Positions 45,224 to 54,637 are shown, counted from the first letter of the stretch. The stretch is DNA of 64,000 nucleotides from Halomontanus rarus (GCF_029338335.1 NZ_CP119796.1); one strand, 5' to 3'. Notes: a model not told the origin generated them from the letters alone. Made by a program: numbers and translations.

Positions 45224-47839
45224 TTAGAGCGACTCGAAGAGGTCGACGACGTCGGTGACGGTCACCTGCCCGTTGCCGTCGAAGTCGTAGTACTCCGGGT
45301 ACTCCGTGACGGCAGGGTCGTCGACGTGCTCGAAGAAGACGGTCACGTCAGTCGTGGTCGTCTCTCCGCTTCCCGTGACGTCGTTGTAGAGCCCGTCACC
45401 CGTGGTATCGGCGGGTTCGGTGCCGTCGATCGACGGTGGCCCGTCACCGCCCGCCGGGAGCGTACTCGCGGTGATCGCCTCGACCGCCGACTCCTCGCCG
45501 TCGGCGACCGCCGAGACGCCGATCTCGTAGGCGGTATCGGGCTCGAGCCCGTCGATGGTCGTCTCGGTCTCGCCGGTCTCGAGTTCGGTCTCGGTCTCGA
45601 GGCTCCCGCCGAGAGAGACCCGATAGGCGTCGGCCTCGTCGACCGCCTCCCACCCGATCGCGACCGTCGTCTCAGTTGCTTCGCCGACCCACACGTCTGT
45701 GGGTGACGCCGGCGGTTCGGGATCGCTACCACCTCCACCGCCATCGCCGCCAGTTTCACCGGTTCCCGCGGTCGCGCTCCCGGATACCCCGACGTCACCG
45801 ACGTCGGTGTGCGCCCACTCTTGGGTTGCGAGCCAGGCGACGTCGTCGAACTGGACGGTACAGCGATCGCCCGCCGAGTTGCTACTGACGAACAGTCCGA
45901 GGAACACGTCCTCGTCGAAGTCGACCTGACCGCTCTCGAGTTCCGTCCAGCTCTCGCCGTCCTCGGAGGCGTACCCCGTGACGGTATCGTCGGTGCGCTC
46001 GAGTCTGAGCCACAGTGGCGGCGCCCGGTCGTCGCGCAGTCGCTGGCGCCAAGTCGCCGTCGTCTCGTCGTACGCCCGGACGAGTTCGGTCCCCTCGCTC
46101 GGCGAGACGGCGACGGCGCCGATCGCGCCGTCGGCCTCGAGATCCGCCAGCGCCACAATGCCGGCCTGAGCCGATGGATCGGTCGAGTTCATCGTCGCGA
46201 CGTTCGCTTCGACGTCGAAGTCGCCCGCCTGTGTCCCGTAGGCGACGTGGAACTCGGTGATCTCCTCGTGAATCTGTCTGCCGGCGCCTTCGACGACGAA
46301 CGAGTTCTCCGGAATCCCCTCGACGGTGACGGACTCCGTGTTCGTGGCGCTCACGCCGCCCTCGTCGGTCACCGTGAGCGTCACCTCGTACTCGCCGGCG
46401 GCGTCGAACGCGTGCCCGACGAGTTCGCCGGACCCGGTCGTGCCGTCGCCGAACGCCCACTCGTAGCTCGCGAGCTCCCGCCCGCCGCCCGCGGAGTAGG
46501 CCGCACTGAACTCGCCGGTTTCGCCGACGCGGAGCGTCTCGGGCGAGACGGCGTCGGCGATCGGGCCGCCGTCGCTGCCGCCGGTCTTCGACGCGACGGC
46601 GTCGCCGTACGCTTCGACGATGTGGCCGGACTCGCTGGGATAGAGCTGGAAACCGTCGTGGTCGTCGGTGTCCTCGAGGACGATCTGCCAGGGTAAGGCG
46701 GCGTTCGCGTCGTACTCGTCGAAGGTATCGTACCACCGCTCGAGCGCCGAGTTCCTGACCTCGAGGCCCTGTTCGGCGTTGACGTTGAACTCGCCGCAGT
46801 AGACGGGTTTGCCGACCTTCTGGTGAGCGTCGACGACGTGTTGTGTGATCCACTCGACGCACGTGACGAAGTCGTCCTCTCCGAAGTGGCCTTCGACGCC
46901 GAGACCCGGCCACCAGTGGGGGTACATGTGGAACGAGCAGGCGTCGATCGTGTCGATCGAGTGGTTCTCGATATAGTCCGATCCCGTCCAGTCGTCGTAC
47001 ATCCAGTTCTCGCCGTCCTCGCGGGTGTAAAATCCCTCCGCACCGGTCGACACCAGATGGTTCGAGTCGAGTTCTTTGATGTACGCGGACATGTCCGCGA
47101 ACCAGTCGTGGAGCGCCCCGTGATGGTCGTCGACGTTCGCCGCCTGATCGGACTCGAGGCGCGGTTCGTTACACAGCTCCCACATCGCGATGGCGGGTTC
47201 GTTGCGGTACTCGATCCCCGTAATCGTGTTCGTCCGGGTGAGGATGGTCTCGACGTGGTTCCGGTAGGCCTCCCGTCCAGCCTCCATCGTGTAGAAGTCT
47301 CCGCGGTCCTCGAGGCCGTCGATCCACTCGACGTACTGTGGGATCCCGCCGTCGTGGTCCCAGTTGTCCGCCAGCCCGAGGACGAGCCTGATCCCGTGTT
47401 GCTTGGCCTTCGCGACGATGTAATCGAGGTGTTGGAGGCCCGCCTCGTCGTAGACGCCGAGTTCCGGTTGGATGCAGTGTCCGTCCCCGCCCGCACAGTG
47501 GGCCCACGTCCGTAAGATGTCGAGCCCCAGTCCGTCGAACAACTCGATCAGGTCGTCGACGCGCTGCCTGTCGGCGTGACTGTTGGAGATCCAGAAGTTG
47601 TTCGTCCCGTTGAAGTAGATCGGCCGTCCGTTCACGACGAAGTCCGTGCCGTCGGTCTCGACGAAGTCGGTCATCTCCGGCGCCGCACTGGCGGTCGTCG
47701 CCCCCAGCGTCCCGACGAGCGCACCGGCACCGACCGCCTTCAGGAAATCGCGTCGTCGTGTCGATCCGTACCAGCCGCTCGTGGTCGTTTCGGTCGTCGA
47801 TTCGTCCGTCTGTGGTGTCGGTTCGTATCTCTCTGTCAT
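45224..47839 (-). CDS. GH5 endo-beta-mannanase with PKD, concanavalin-like, FnIII and dockerin modules
   Basis: An 871-residue exported mannan endo-1,4-beta-mannosidase (GH5_7-like). Tat signal: STRRRDFLKAVGAGALVGTL (26-45). The catalytic domain (~55-420) has acid/base E225 in MWELCNEPR and nucleophile E350 in PVYCGEFNVN, with the family phrases IRLVLGLADNW and GIPQYVEWIDGL. Then a PKD domain (~427-508; YEWAFGDGTTGSGELVGHAF), a DUF1349/concanavalin-like domain (~512-672), a Gly/Ser linker, FnIII (~710-795) and dockerin (803-871; loops DVTGSGETTTTD and DFDGNGQVTVTD). Start MTERYEP chosen; a longer in-frame start would place 58 residues before the Tat motif. Confidence 0.92.
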   Translation of the reverse strand: MTERYEPTPQTDESTTETTTSGWYGSTRRRDFLKAVGAGALVGTLGATTASAAPEMTDFVETDGTDFVVNGRPIYFNGTNNFWISNSHADRQRVDDLIELFDGLGLDILRTWAHCAGGDGHCIQPELGVYDEAGLQHLDYIVAKAKQHGIRLVLGLADNWDHDGGIPQYVEWIDGLEDRGDFYTMEAGREAYRNHVETILTRTNTITGIEYRNEPAIAMWELCNEPRLESDQAANVDDHHGALHDWFADMSAYIKELDSNHLVSTGAEGFYTREDGENWMYDDWTGSDYIENHSIDTIDACSFHMYPHWWPGLGVEGHFGEDDFVTCVEWITQHVVDAHQKVGKPVYCGEFNVNAEQGLEVRNSALERWYDTFDEYDANAALPWQIVLEDTDDHDGFQLYPSESGHIVEAYGDAVASKTGGSDGGPIADAVSPETLRVGETGEFSAAYSAGGGRELASYEWAFGDGTTGSGELVGHAFDAAGEYEVTLTVTDEGGVSATNTESVTVEGIPENSFVVEGAGRQIHEEITEFHVAYGTQAGDFDVEANVATMNSTDPSAQAGIVALADLEADGAIGAVAVSPSEGTELVRAYDETTATWRQRLRDDRAPPLWLRLERTDDTVTGYASEDGESWTELESGQVDFDEDVFLGLFVSSNSAGDRCTVQFDDVAWLATQEWAHTDVGDVGVSGSATAGTGETGGDGGGGGSDPEPPASPTDVWVGEATETTVAIGWEAVDEADAYRVSLGGSLETETELETGETETTIDGLEPDTAYEIGVSAVADGEESAVEAITASTLPAGGDGPPSIDGTEPADTTGDGLYNDVTGSGETTTTDVTVFFEHVDDPAVTEYPEYYDFDGNGQVTVTDVVDLFESL

Positions 47840-48070
47840 GGTGGGGTTCCGTTCTCCGTTTCGTTCCGCTCTCACGCATCTCGGTGACGAGTGTGAGCAC
47901 TGGCTGATTAGCGCGCGGTCCGACCAATCCGAGTACCGCCGAGCGACTCGACCGTGACGACGAGACGCCAACTGCACCGACCTTGTGCCGTCCGGTGGCA
48001 GGGTCGCGTTCACTCGAGCGATCGTTCCCTCTCAGTACCGCCGCACCCATCATTTCTTCCGCAACTCAAC

Positions 48071-48100
48071 GTATATTATGACCATACGCTACGATAAATA
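48071..48100 (-). promoter_or_regulatory. Promoter candidate of the 871-residue mannanase
   Basis: On the minus strand TATTTATCG (48092-48100) or CATAATATAC (48071-48080) can serve as box A. Transcription would start near 48045-48070, leaving a leader of about 205-230 bases before the ATG at 47839. Confidence 0.4.
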
Positions 48101-48351
48101 CTGTGTATGATGCGTGATAATTCAGCGCCTCCGTTCCCTCTGTGATCGATCGAAACCACACGTAACGCGGGTCGATACGCTCTCCCTGACCGACGTCCGT
48201 TCGACAGTCACACTCGCCTTCGCTGGACCCGACGACCGAACGAGTGTGATCCGATCCGGTTCTCGTCGGGTTCGTCCCGCCGCTCTTTCAAACGCGCCCG
48301 AACGGAGAACCTCGAAATTCGCTGGCTCGAGGGCCACAGCCCGTCGAAGGA

Positions 48352-48370
48352 CGCGAAGCATAGCTTCGCG
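48352..48370. terminator. Hairpin, possible terminator of the 496-residue mannanase gene
   Basis: CGCGAAGC-ATA-GCTTCGCG is a perfect 8-bp stem with a 3-base loop, about 90-105 bases past the minus-strand stop at 48457. No T-run follows, so termination is only one possible role. Confidence 0.4.
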
Positions 48371-48456
48371 AGTCGAATCAAATAGAATAGTCACGAGCCC
48401 GTATCGCAGACCGCAATTCGAACGGAGTGAATCGAGGAGTCGCTGGCCCGGCTCGC

Positions 48457-49947
48457 TCAGAGGCTGTCGAAGAGTTCGACGACGTCGGTGACGCTCACCT
48501 GGCCGTTGCCGTCGAAGTCGTAGTACTCGGGATAGTTCGCGACGTCCGGATTGTCGACGTTCTCGAAGAAGACGTTCACGTCCGTGGTCGTCGTCGAGCC
48601 ACTGCCGTCGAAGTCGTTGGAGAGACCGTCACCGGTCGTATCCTGCGGGACGGTCCCGTCGATCGCCGGCGGCTCGTCGCCGGAGCCACCGTTCGAGTCA
48701 CCGCTCTTTTCGGCGACGACCGACGAATAGTTCTCGATGATGTCGCCCGACTCGTCCCGATAGAGCTGGAATCCGTCGTGGTCCTCGGTATCGTCCAGCA
48801 CGATCTGCCACGGTAAGACGGCGTTACAGTCGACTTCGTCGGCCGTGGCGTACCACTCCTCGAGGAGTTCGTTTCGTCGCTCGAGACCGTTGTCGATGTT
48901 GACGTTGAACTCGCCGAGATACGCGGGTTTACCGAGTTGCTGGTGGGCGTCCTCGACGTGTTCGGTGATCCACTGTGTGCCGTGATCGAGATCCATGTTC
49001 CAGTGGTCGGGATACCAGTGGAACGACGCGGCGTCGATCGTATCGATCGCGTGGTGGTCGATGTACGACTGGCCGTCCCAATTGCCGTACGGGTACTCGT
49101 CGTCGTACCCACCGTAGTAGTGGCCTTCCGAACCCGTGGAAACGAGGTGGTTGTCGTCGAGTGATTTGATGTACGAGGACATGTCCGCGAACCAGGCACC
49201 GAGAATGTCCTTGTGCTCGTCCGTGTCACGGTCGAGCTCGCCCTGATCGGTATCGTCGGCCTCGAGTCGGGGTTCGTTGGCGAGTTCCCACATCATGATA
49301 GTGGGATCGTTGCGCCACTCGACACCGGAGATCGAGTTCTCGCGAGTGACGATCGTTTCGACGTGGTTCGTGTACAGGTCCCGAGCCTCCTGATTCGTGT
49401 AGAAGTGATGGCGCGTGCTCCCGCCGGTCCACTCGGCGTACTGGAGCATCCCGCCCTCGTGCTCCCAGTTGTCGACGAGCGTCACGATGAGTCGGATCCC
49501 GTGTTCTTTGGCCGTCTCGATCACGTAATCGTGGAGCGCCAGCGCCTCTTCGTTGTGCTGGCCGGGTTCCGGCTGGACGCCCAGTGGCCCCTCTTTGGCC
49601 TCACCGTGGGCCCAGATTCGGACGAGATCGATCCCGAGGTCGGCGAACAGCTGAAAGCAGTCGTCGATCCGCTGTTCGCTCATCGAGTAGTGATCGGTAA
49701 TCCAGAAGTTGTTCGTCCCGCTGAAGTACACCGGTTCACCGTCGACGACGAACTCCGTCCCGTCCGTCTCGACGAACGAATCCATATCGGCACTCGCCGC
49801 TCCCGTCGCCGGTCCGAGGCCGACCGTTCCGACCAGCGCACCGGCCCCGACGGCCTTCATGAAGCGTCGACGACCCGTCGCCAGCGCGTTCGTGTCCCTG
49901 TTCCTCGGTGCGTCCGCGTCTGTGTCCGTGTGATCGTTTGCTGTCAT
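48457..49947 (-). CDS. GH5 endo-beta-mannanase with dockerin
   Basis: A 496-residue exported mannanase, a compact paralogue of the 871-residue enzyme. Tat signal: TGRRRFMKAVGAGALVGTVG (24-43). Catalytic domain ~57-415 with acid/base E225 in MWELANEPR and nucleophile E346 in PAYLGEFNVN; IRLIVTLVDNW and GMLQYAEWTGG match the GH5_7 pattern. A short Ser/Gly linker leads to the dockerin (~428-496; loops DFDGSGSTTTTD and DFDGNGQVSVTD). The ATG at 49947 gives a normal Tat peptide; an upstream in-frame ATG at 50205 lies beyond the best promoter candidate. Confidence 0.92.
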   Translation of the reverse strand: MTANDHTDTDADAPRNRDTNALATGRRRFMKAVGAGALVGTVGLGPATGAASADMDSFVETDGTEFVVDGEPVYFSGTNNFWITDHYSMSEQRIDDCFQLFADLGIDLVRIWAHGEAKEGPLGVQPEPGQHNEEALALHDYVIETAKEHGIRLIVTLVDNWEHEGGMLQYAEWTGGSTRHHFYTNQEARDLYTNHVETIVTRENSISGVEWRNDPTIMMWELANEPRLEADDTDQGELDRDTDEHKDILGAWFADMSSYIKSLDDNHLVSTGSEGHYYGGYDDEYPYGNWDGQSYIDHHAIDTIDAASFHWYPDHWNMDLDHGTQWITEHVEDAHQQLGKPAYLGEFNVNIDNGLERRNELLEEWYATADEVDCNAVLPWQIVLDDTEDHDGFQLYRDESGDIIENYSSVVAEKSGDSNGGSGDEPPAIDGTVPQDTTGDGLSNDFDGSGSTTTTDVNVFFENVDNPDVANYPEYYDFDGNGQVSVTDVVELFDSL

Positions 49948-50371
49948 CGTCTGTAATGTTGTGAGATGATGTGGCTCCGTGTGCCGGAGAGCACGACGAG
50001 TCGCTACTCTGACAGTCGTGTGGACCTCGAGTCGGCACCGACTGACAGTCGCTGATGGTCTGTTCTGGAGTCGACTCTCCGTACACTGGTCCTCCGTCGT
50101 CCGTCTACTCCGATGGGTGAGATCCAGCGACGGGAACACACCGTGTGTCAGTACCGGTTGCTGTCGCTTGATCAGCCACCATCTGCTATAAATCAATCGG
50201 AACACAAGTTAAATTTTTCTTCTACTATACGTCACTTGAATCTACTACGTTCGGCGTCGAGACTCGACTCTCGGTTCTCGAAAGGAGGACGATTCGCCGA
50301 GATTCGGATAGATTCGGGAATCGTGTTCGGATCAAAACTTGGACCCGAATTCGTGAACTTCCGCCGAAAGG
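49948..50371. other. Gene-free leader/promoter region of the 496-residue mannanase
   Basis: About 424 bases without a gene: a GC-rich presumed 5' leader (49948-50165), an AT-rich promoter zone (50181-50225) and the 3' flank of the unknown CBM-bearing gene. Confidence 0.5.
50186..50195 (-). promoter_or_regulatory. Box A candidate of the 496-residue mannanase
   Basis: Minus-strand TGATTTATAG. It predicts a transcription start near 50163 and a leader of about 215 bases. Confidence 0.4.
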
Positions 50372-52111
50372 TTAGTTCGACATCCGATTGCGCAGGTTGA
50401 CGGCGTCCAGCAGGTCGTCGTTGCGGTCCATGTCGGTCTCGATTTCGACGTGGCAGGTCTCGGCCATCGTGTCGACGAGTTCCTGTCGTTCCTCGGCCGT
50501 CTCGAAGTGCCCCTCGGGTTTCGACGTTCCCTGCTCGAGACCCCAGCGCTGGTTCGGGTAGGCCGTCCGCATGTTGTAGGGTTCGTCGTGGAAGGCGAGG
50601 CGGACCGCGTAGGCAGTGAGGGCGCGTTCCTCGTCGTGGGAGACGGCGATGATGTCACGTTGGGGGTGGCCGTAACCCGGTTGCGGACGCTGCTCGTTGT
50701 TGTAGTGTCCGGTGCGCAAGTCTCCGTTCGCGCCCGCGGGACCGATCCACATGATGACCGCGGCGTTGAGGTAGTACGGCACGTTGCTAACGTTTTTGAA
50801 GTTGAGAACCTGATACCAGAAGCCGTCGTTCTCGACGTGAATCTTCGCTTCGACCTCCATCGGTGCGTTGGCGGTGAAGCCGTCGCCGCCGAGCGACTCG
50901 CCCGTGGCGGGGTGGATGCCGTCCGCGATGTCGTGGATCGGATTGTCGTCGTCGTAGTACCGGTCGTCCGGGAGGTTGTCGGCCGTCGTCCACCCCTCCT
51001 GATCCTCGTGCTGGGGCTGGTCGTGGGCGCGGTCGCGGATCGCGACCTGATCGGGCTCGTAGCTCCGTGCGTCCGGCGGCCACGGGTCCTGAATGAGCTG
51101 ATCGGGGTCGTTCGTTGCCGCGATTGGACCTGCAGTCTCGTCCCATACCTCCTGGGGCTCGTTGTGGTAGGTCAACGCCTCGGTCTCGTCGGGGAGCAAG
51201 GAGAGTCGCGGCAACAGCTTGGCGCTGGCCTGACGGGGAAAGCCTTCGGCCTCGTACTGCTGGACGTGACCGAGCGCCTGCGTTCCCATATCGTCGAACG
51301 TCAGCGTGGCGTCGTCGTTCGAGTGTCTGTTCTCGATCGCGTCGAGATCGACGTCGAACTCGTCGGCCTTCTCCGCGTCGGGCCAGTTGACCTGCGACCC
51401 TGCGCTCCCGTGGCCGCTGCTCAGGTCGCCCGGAATGTACTCGGTCCAGGCTCGAAGGACGTCTTCTTCCCGATGTTCCGGATAGAACTCGTCGAGAGTC
51501 GTCTCGCCCGTGATATCGGTGCCACCGCCGGGATCGCCCGGATCCTCCTCGAGTCCGCCGACGAACGCGATCTCCTCGATCTCGACGGCGCCGCTGCCGT
51601 ACTGCCAGAAGTTGAGCTGGACGTCGTCGACGAACGAGCGATCGACGCCGATCTCCTCGAGATCGACCACCACGGGCGAGAACTCGGTCCCGATCGAGTC
51701 GTCGGTCAGCTCCGAGAGTAGTCCCTCGACGCTCCCGATCTCGAGTTGAATATCGTCTTCCTCGCCGCCGTCGTCCCCGCGGACGACCAGCACGAGGTGG
51801 GAGTACTCCGAGAGGTCGTCCATGACGTTGCTCGCGAGAAAGCCGCCGTCGTCGTACTCGAGTCGGAGCGCGCCGTCCGCGATCGAGGCGTCCTCGAACG
51901 CGACGTGTTCGGACCACTCCTCGAGTTCGTTCTGGCCCGGATACGCCCCCGACTCGAACCCGTTTACGGTTATCGACGTCTCCGCGGACAACTCGTCGTC
52001 GGTCTCGAGCGGATCCGCACCGACTGTGACTGTGCCACTGGAACCCAGCCCGACCAGGCCAGCCGTTCCGATCACGATCCCGTTCTTGAGGACGGTCCTT
52101 CGTTTCACCAT
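50372..52111 (-). CDS. Exported protein: CBM-like module plus large domain of unknown function
   Basis: A 579-residue secreted protein without a dockerin. N-terminus MVKRRTVLKNGIVIGTAGLV carries an RR Tat-like motif. Residues ~45-187 are a beta-sandwich that is clearly homologous to the only binding module of the neighbouring 254-residue protein (shared VVRGDDGGEED and SELTDDSIGTEFS). Residues ~200-579 are unrecognised: a region rich in Trp/Asp/Gln with FWYQVLNFKNVSNVPYYLNA and HGYPHPQ-like GYGHPQRDIIAVSHDEE, ending without a C-terminal anchor. Position inside the island suggests a polysaccharide-related role: a new hydrolase, lyase or binding protein. No function is claimed. Confidence 0.8.
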   Translation of the reverse strand: MVKRRTVLKNGIVIGTAGLVGLGSSGTVTVGADPLETDDELSAETSITVNGFESGAYPGQNELEEWSEHVAFEDASIADGALRLEYDDGGFLASNVMDDLSEYSHLVLVVRGDDGGEEDDIQLEIGSVEGLLSELTDDSIGTEFSPVVVDLEEIGVDRSFVDDVQLNFWQYGSGAVEIEEIAFVGGLEEDPGDPGGGTDITGETTLDEFYPEHREEDVLRAWTEYIPGDLSSGHGSAGSQVNWPDAEKADEFDVDLDAIENRHSNDDATLTFDDMGTQALGHVQQYEAEGFPRQASAKLLPRLSLLPDETEALTYHNEPQEVWDETAGPIAATNDPDQLIQDPWPPDARSYEPDQVAIRDRAHDQPQHEDQEGWTTADNLPDDRYYDDDNPIHDIADGIHPATGESLGGDGFTANAPMEVEAKIHVENDGFWYQVLNFKNVSNVPYYLNAAVIMWIGPAGANGDLRTGHYNNEQRPQPGYGHPQRDIIAVSHDEERALTAYAVRLAFHDEPYNMRTAYPNQRWGLEQGTSKPEGHFETAEERQELVDTMAETCHVEIETDMDRNDDLLDAVNLRNRMSN

Positions 52112-52129
52112 GGGTATTTAATGTACACT

Positions 52130-52142
52130 ATATCTAATAAGT
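52130..52142 (-). promoter_or_regulatory. Promoter of the 579-residue protein gene
   Basis: In an AT-rich block, minus-strand TTATTAGATATAG is about 20-30 bases before the ATG at 52111, fitting a leaderless transcript. Confidence 0.45.
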
Positions 52143-52262
52143 ATTATTATCGATCAACACAATATATATCCCTGTTGCGACGTCGAGTGCGAAGCTACGC
52201 CGGACTCTCGGAGACACGCGAACAGCGTGAACCGAAGACCCACCGACTCGAGCGAGAGCGCC

Positions 52263-53027
52263 TCAGAGGCTGTCGAAGAGTTCGACGACGTCAGTGACGC
52301 TCACCTGACCGTTGCCGTCGAAGTCGTAGTAGTCGGGATAGTCGGCGACGTCCGGGTTGTCGACGTTCTCGAAGAAGACGTTCACGTCCGTGGTCGTCGT
52401 CGACCCGCTGTCGGTGAAGTCGTTGTACAGGCCGTCGCCCGTCGTATCGGCGGGCTGGGTCCCGTCAATCGCCGGCGGCTCCGACTCGGTTCCGGAGTCG
52501 TCGACGAACCGAATCTCGTCGATCTCGATCGCACCGCTGTCGGCCCGCCAGAAGGTCAGCCAGATGTCGTCGACCGACGACCGGTCGACGCCGATATCCC
52601 GCAAGTCGACGCTGACGGTCGAGAACTCCGTGCCGATCGAGTCGTCGGTTAGCTCCGAGAGCGTCCCTTCGACGCTCCCGACCTCGAGTTGAATCCCGTC
52701 TTCTTCACCGCCGTCGTCACCGCGGACGACCAGTTCGAGGTGCGTGTACCCGGAGACGTCCCGTCGAACGTTACTGAGGAACCAGCCCCCCTCGTCGTAC
52801 GCGAGCCGGAGTGCACCGTCGACGACCGCTCCGGAGCCGTCGCCGTTGGCGACCGCCCCCGCGCTCGAGTACTCCTCGAGAGTGTTCTCTCCCGCCCACG
52901 ACGTGAAGTCGTCGACGAGCAGCGGTTCGTCGCTCTGGGCTGTCGCGCTACCGGATGCGGCCACGCCCGCGAGGCCGATAGCCCCGGCGGCGAGCCCGCT
53001 CTTGACGATGGTTCGCTCTTCGACCAT
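52263..53027 (-). CDS. Non-catalytic CBM-like module fused to dockerin
   Basis: A 254-residue exported protein with only two modules. N-terminus MVEERTIVKSGLAAGAIGLA resembles the cluster's Tat signals but has E-R in place of R-R, so the export route is uncertain. Residues ~35-176 are a carbohydrate-binding-like beta-sandwich (YTHLELVVRGDDGGEEDGIQ; DIWLTFWRADSGAIEIDEI) matching the N-terminal module of the 579-residue neighbour. Residues 186-254 are a dockerin (loops DFTDSGSTTTTD and DFDGNGQVSVTD). No catalytic domain is present; it could anchor a complex to its substrate. Start MVEER chosen; the upstream 17 residues include an implausible Cys/aromatic stretch crossing the promoter. Confidence 0.85.
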   Translation of the reverse strand: MVEERTIVKSGLAAGAIGLAGVAASGSATAQSDEPLLVDDFTSWAGENTLEEYSSAGAVANGDGSGAVVDGALRLAYDEGGWFLSNVRRDVSGYTHLELVVRGDDGGEEDGIQLEVGSVEGTLSELTDDSIGTEFSTVSVDLRDIGVDRSSVDDIWLTFWRADSGAIEIDEIRFVDDSGTESEPPAIDGTQPADTTGDGLYNDFTDSGSTTTTDVNVFFENVDNPDVADYPDYYDFDGNGQVSVTDVVELFDSL

Positions 53028-53050
53028 ACAGAATACTCTACCTTCTAGAC

Positions 53051-53060
53051 TATAAAAATA
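53051..53060 (-). promoter_or_regulatory. Box A of the CBM-dockerin gene
   Basis: Minus-strand TATTTTTATA lies 24-33 bases before the ATG at 53027, the classic spacing for a leaderless haloarchaeal promoter. Confidence 0.5.
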
Positions 53061-53167
53061 ACTACATCTATAACTCAATAAATAGATGTTCGATTATGCT
53101 ATTCGATCGCCAAAATGGGGGTCCAGCAGTCGGTGTCTTCGGGTTCGCCGGCTCGAGCGAGAGCGCC

Positions 53168-54637
53168 TCAGAGGCTGTCGAAGAGTTCGACGACGTCGGT
53201 GACGCTCACCTGACCGTTGCCGTCGAAATCGTAGTACTCGGGATAGTCGGCGACGTCCGGGTTGTCGACGTTCTCGAAGAAGACGTTCACGTCGGTCGTC
53301 GTCGTCGACCCGCTGCCGGTGAAGTCGTTGGAGAGACCGTCACCGGTCGTATCGGCGGGTTGGGTCCCGTCGATCGCTGGCGGCCCCTCCGGTTCGCCGG
53401 TACCGTCTCCGAGAAACATGTCGTCTTGGGTGTCCTCGAGCCACTGCCTGACGAACTCACCGGACTGTTCGGGGCCGTCCTTGAGTTCCCAGGGTTCACC
53501 GACGCCCTCGTTGGGAGACTCGAAGAAGGTCGGAGCCCAGGTGTCGTCGAAACACCAGGCGAACCAGCCCATGTTGTCGTACGATTCCATCCACTCGCGG
53601 ACGGGTTCTCCCCACCCGGAGGTCGTGCCGTACCCCTCGCTGTCCTCGGCTTCGTCGGGATCCCAGCCGAATTCGGTGATGATGACGGGAACGTCCTCGG
53701 CGGGCGCGCCGTACTCGGGGTCGAACTCGTCGGGCTGGCCGTTCGGCGGATAGATGTGGCCCGAGTAGATCAGGTTCTCGCCCTCGAAGGGGTGTTCGGG
53801 CGCGAACTGCGTCTCGGAGGTCCAGTCGGGCGAGCCGATGATGATCGGCGTCTCCGGTGCGTGTTCGCGGATCGTATCGACCCACGGCTGGGCGGCGTCG
53901 CGCCAGAGTAGCCACGACTCCTCGCGGGTGGTGACGTCCGCGCCGTACTCGCCGTAATCGGCCCACGTGAGCGGAAGCGTAGGCTCGTTGAAGAGTTCGA
54001 AGAGGACGTTCTCGTCGTCGGCGAACTCCGGAGCGACGGCGCTCCAGAACTGCTCAAGTAGGTCGTCCGTCGGGACGTTCGCGTCGAATCCGAGACCGCT
54101 TATGTCGTCCGCCCAGCCGTCCTCGACCATCCCCTCGGCGTTCCCCATCGCGTCGATGTACGGACGGATGAGGTGAAAGTCGATCACGGCGTAGACGCCG
54201 CGGTCGGCCAACAGGTCGACCGCCGGCCGCAGGAGGTCGTCGACGATGTAGTCCATCCCCTGTTCGTGGACCGGGTCCTCCGTGATCGGTAGTCGGACCG
54301 TATTGGGATGCCACTGCTCCCCGTCGGTCGCACGCTCGAGGACTTCCTCGACCGTGAACGGGTACCAGTCGTAGTCGATGAACTCCAGACTGGCCGGTGC
54401 GAAGCCCCGGAGTTTGACCCGGGTTCCGTCGGGATCGACGATCCACCTGCCGTCGGTATGCAGCCGCGGTGTCGGGTTGTCGACCGCCGCAGCAGATCCC
54501 GTGAACCCGCCCAGCGCGAGTCCGCCGACGCTGATACCGGTCGCCTGCATGAACGTCCGTCGCGTCGATTTCGTTCGTATTCGATCCGCGCGCGATCGAA
54601 CCCGTTCGCCGTCTCGAGGACGATTATCGTCTTCCAT
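53168..54637 (-). CDS. GH5 cellulase-like enzyme with dockerin
   Basis: A 489-residue exported enzyme, closest in the window to the 823-residue GH5. Tat signal: STRRTFMQATGISVGGLALG (24-43). GH5 barrel ~54-405: acid/base E218 in FELFNEPTLP, nucleophile E322 in VIITEFGWDP; shared subgroup phrases include DWYPFTVEEVLERAT and HIYPPNGQPDEFDPEYGAPA. A short linker leads directly to the dockerin (421-489; loops DFTGSGSTTTTD and DFDGNGQVSVTD). No other binding module, so targeting may depend on complex partners. Confidence 0.9.
   Translation of the reverse strand: MEDDNRPRDGERVRSRADRIRTKSTRRTFMQATGISVGGLALGGFTGSAAAVDNPTPRLHTDGRWIVDPDGTRVKLRGFAPASLEFIDYDWYPFTVEEVLERATDGEQWHPNTVRLPITEDPVHEQGMDYIVDDLLRPAVDLLADRGVYAVIDFHLIRPYIDAMGNAEGMVEDGWADDISGLGFDANVPTDDLLEQFWSAVAPEFADDENVLFELFNEPTLPLTWADYGEYGADVTTREESWLLWRDAAQPWVDTIREHAPETPIIIGSPDWTSETQFAPEHPFEGENLIYSGHIYPPNGQPDEFDPEYGAPAEDVPVIITEFGWDPDEAEDSEGYGTTSGWGEPVREWMESYDNMGWFAWCFDDTWAPTFFESPNEGVGEPWELKDGPEQSGEFVRQWLEDTQDDMFLGDGTGEPEGPPAIDGTQPADTTGDGLSNDFTGSGSTTTTDVNVFFENVDNPDVADYPEYYDFDGNGQVSVTDVVELFDSL

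Larger units (their letters stand above)
47840..48456. other. Gene-free region between two mannanase genes
   Basis: About 617 bases without a gene. It holds the upstream leader and promoter of the 871-residue mannanase on the left (AT-rich 48071-48110, minus-strand TATTTATCG box A candidate) and the 3' flank of the next gene on the right, including two copies of the element described at 61617 (48300-48331 and 48419-48452) and a hairpin at 48352. Confidence 0.55.

Noticed and set aside
50372..50450. Dockerin at the end of the 579-residue protein
   Set aside because: Its C-terminus has a loosely Asp-rich stretch (DMDRNDDLLDAVNLRNR) but no complete 12-residue loop with the conserved glycine, and only one copy.
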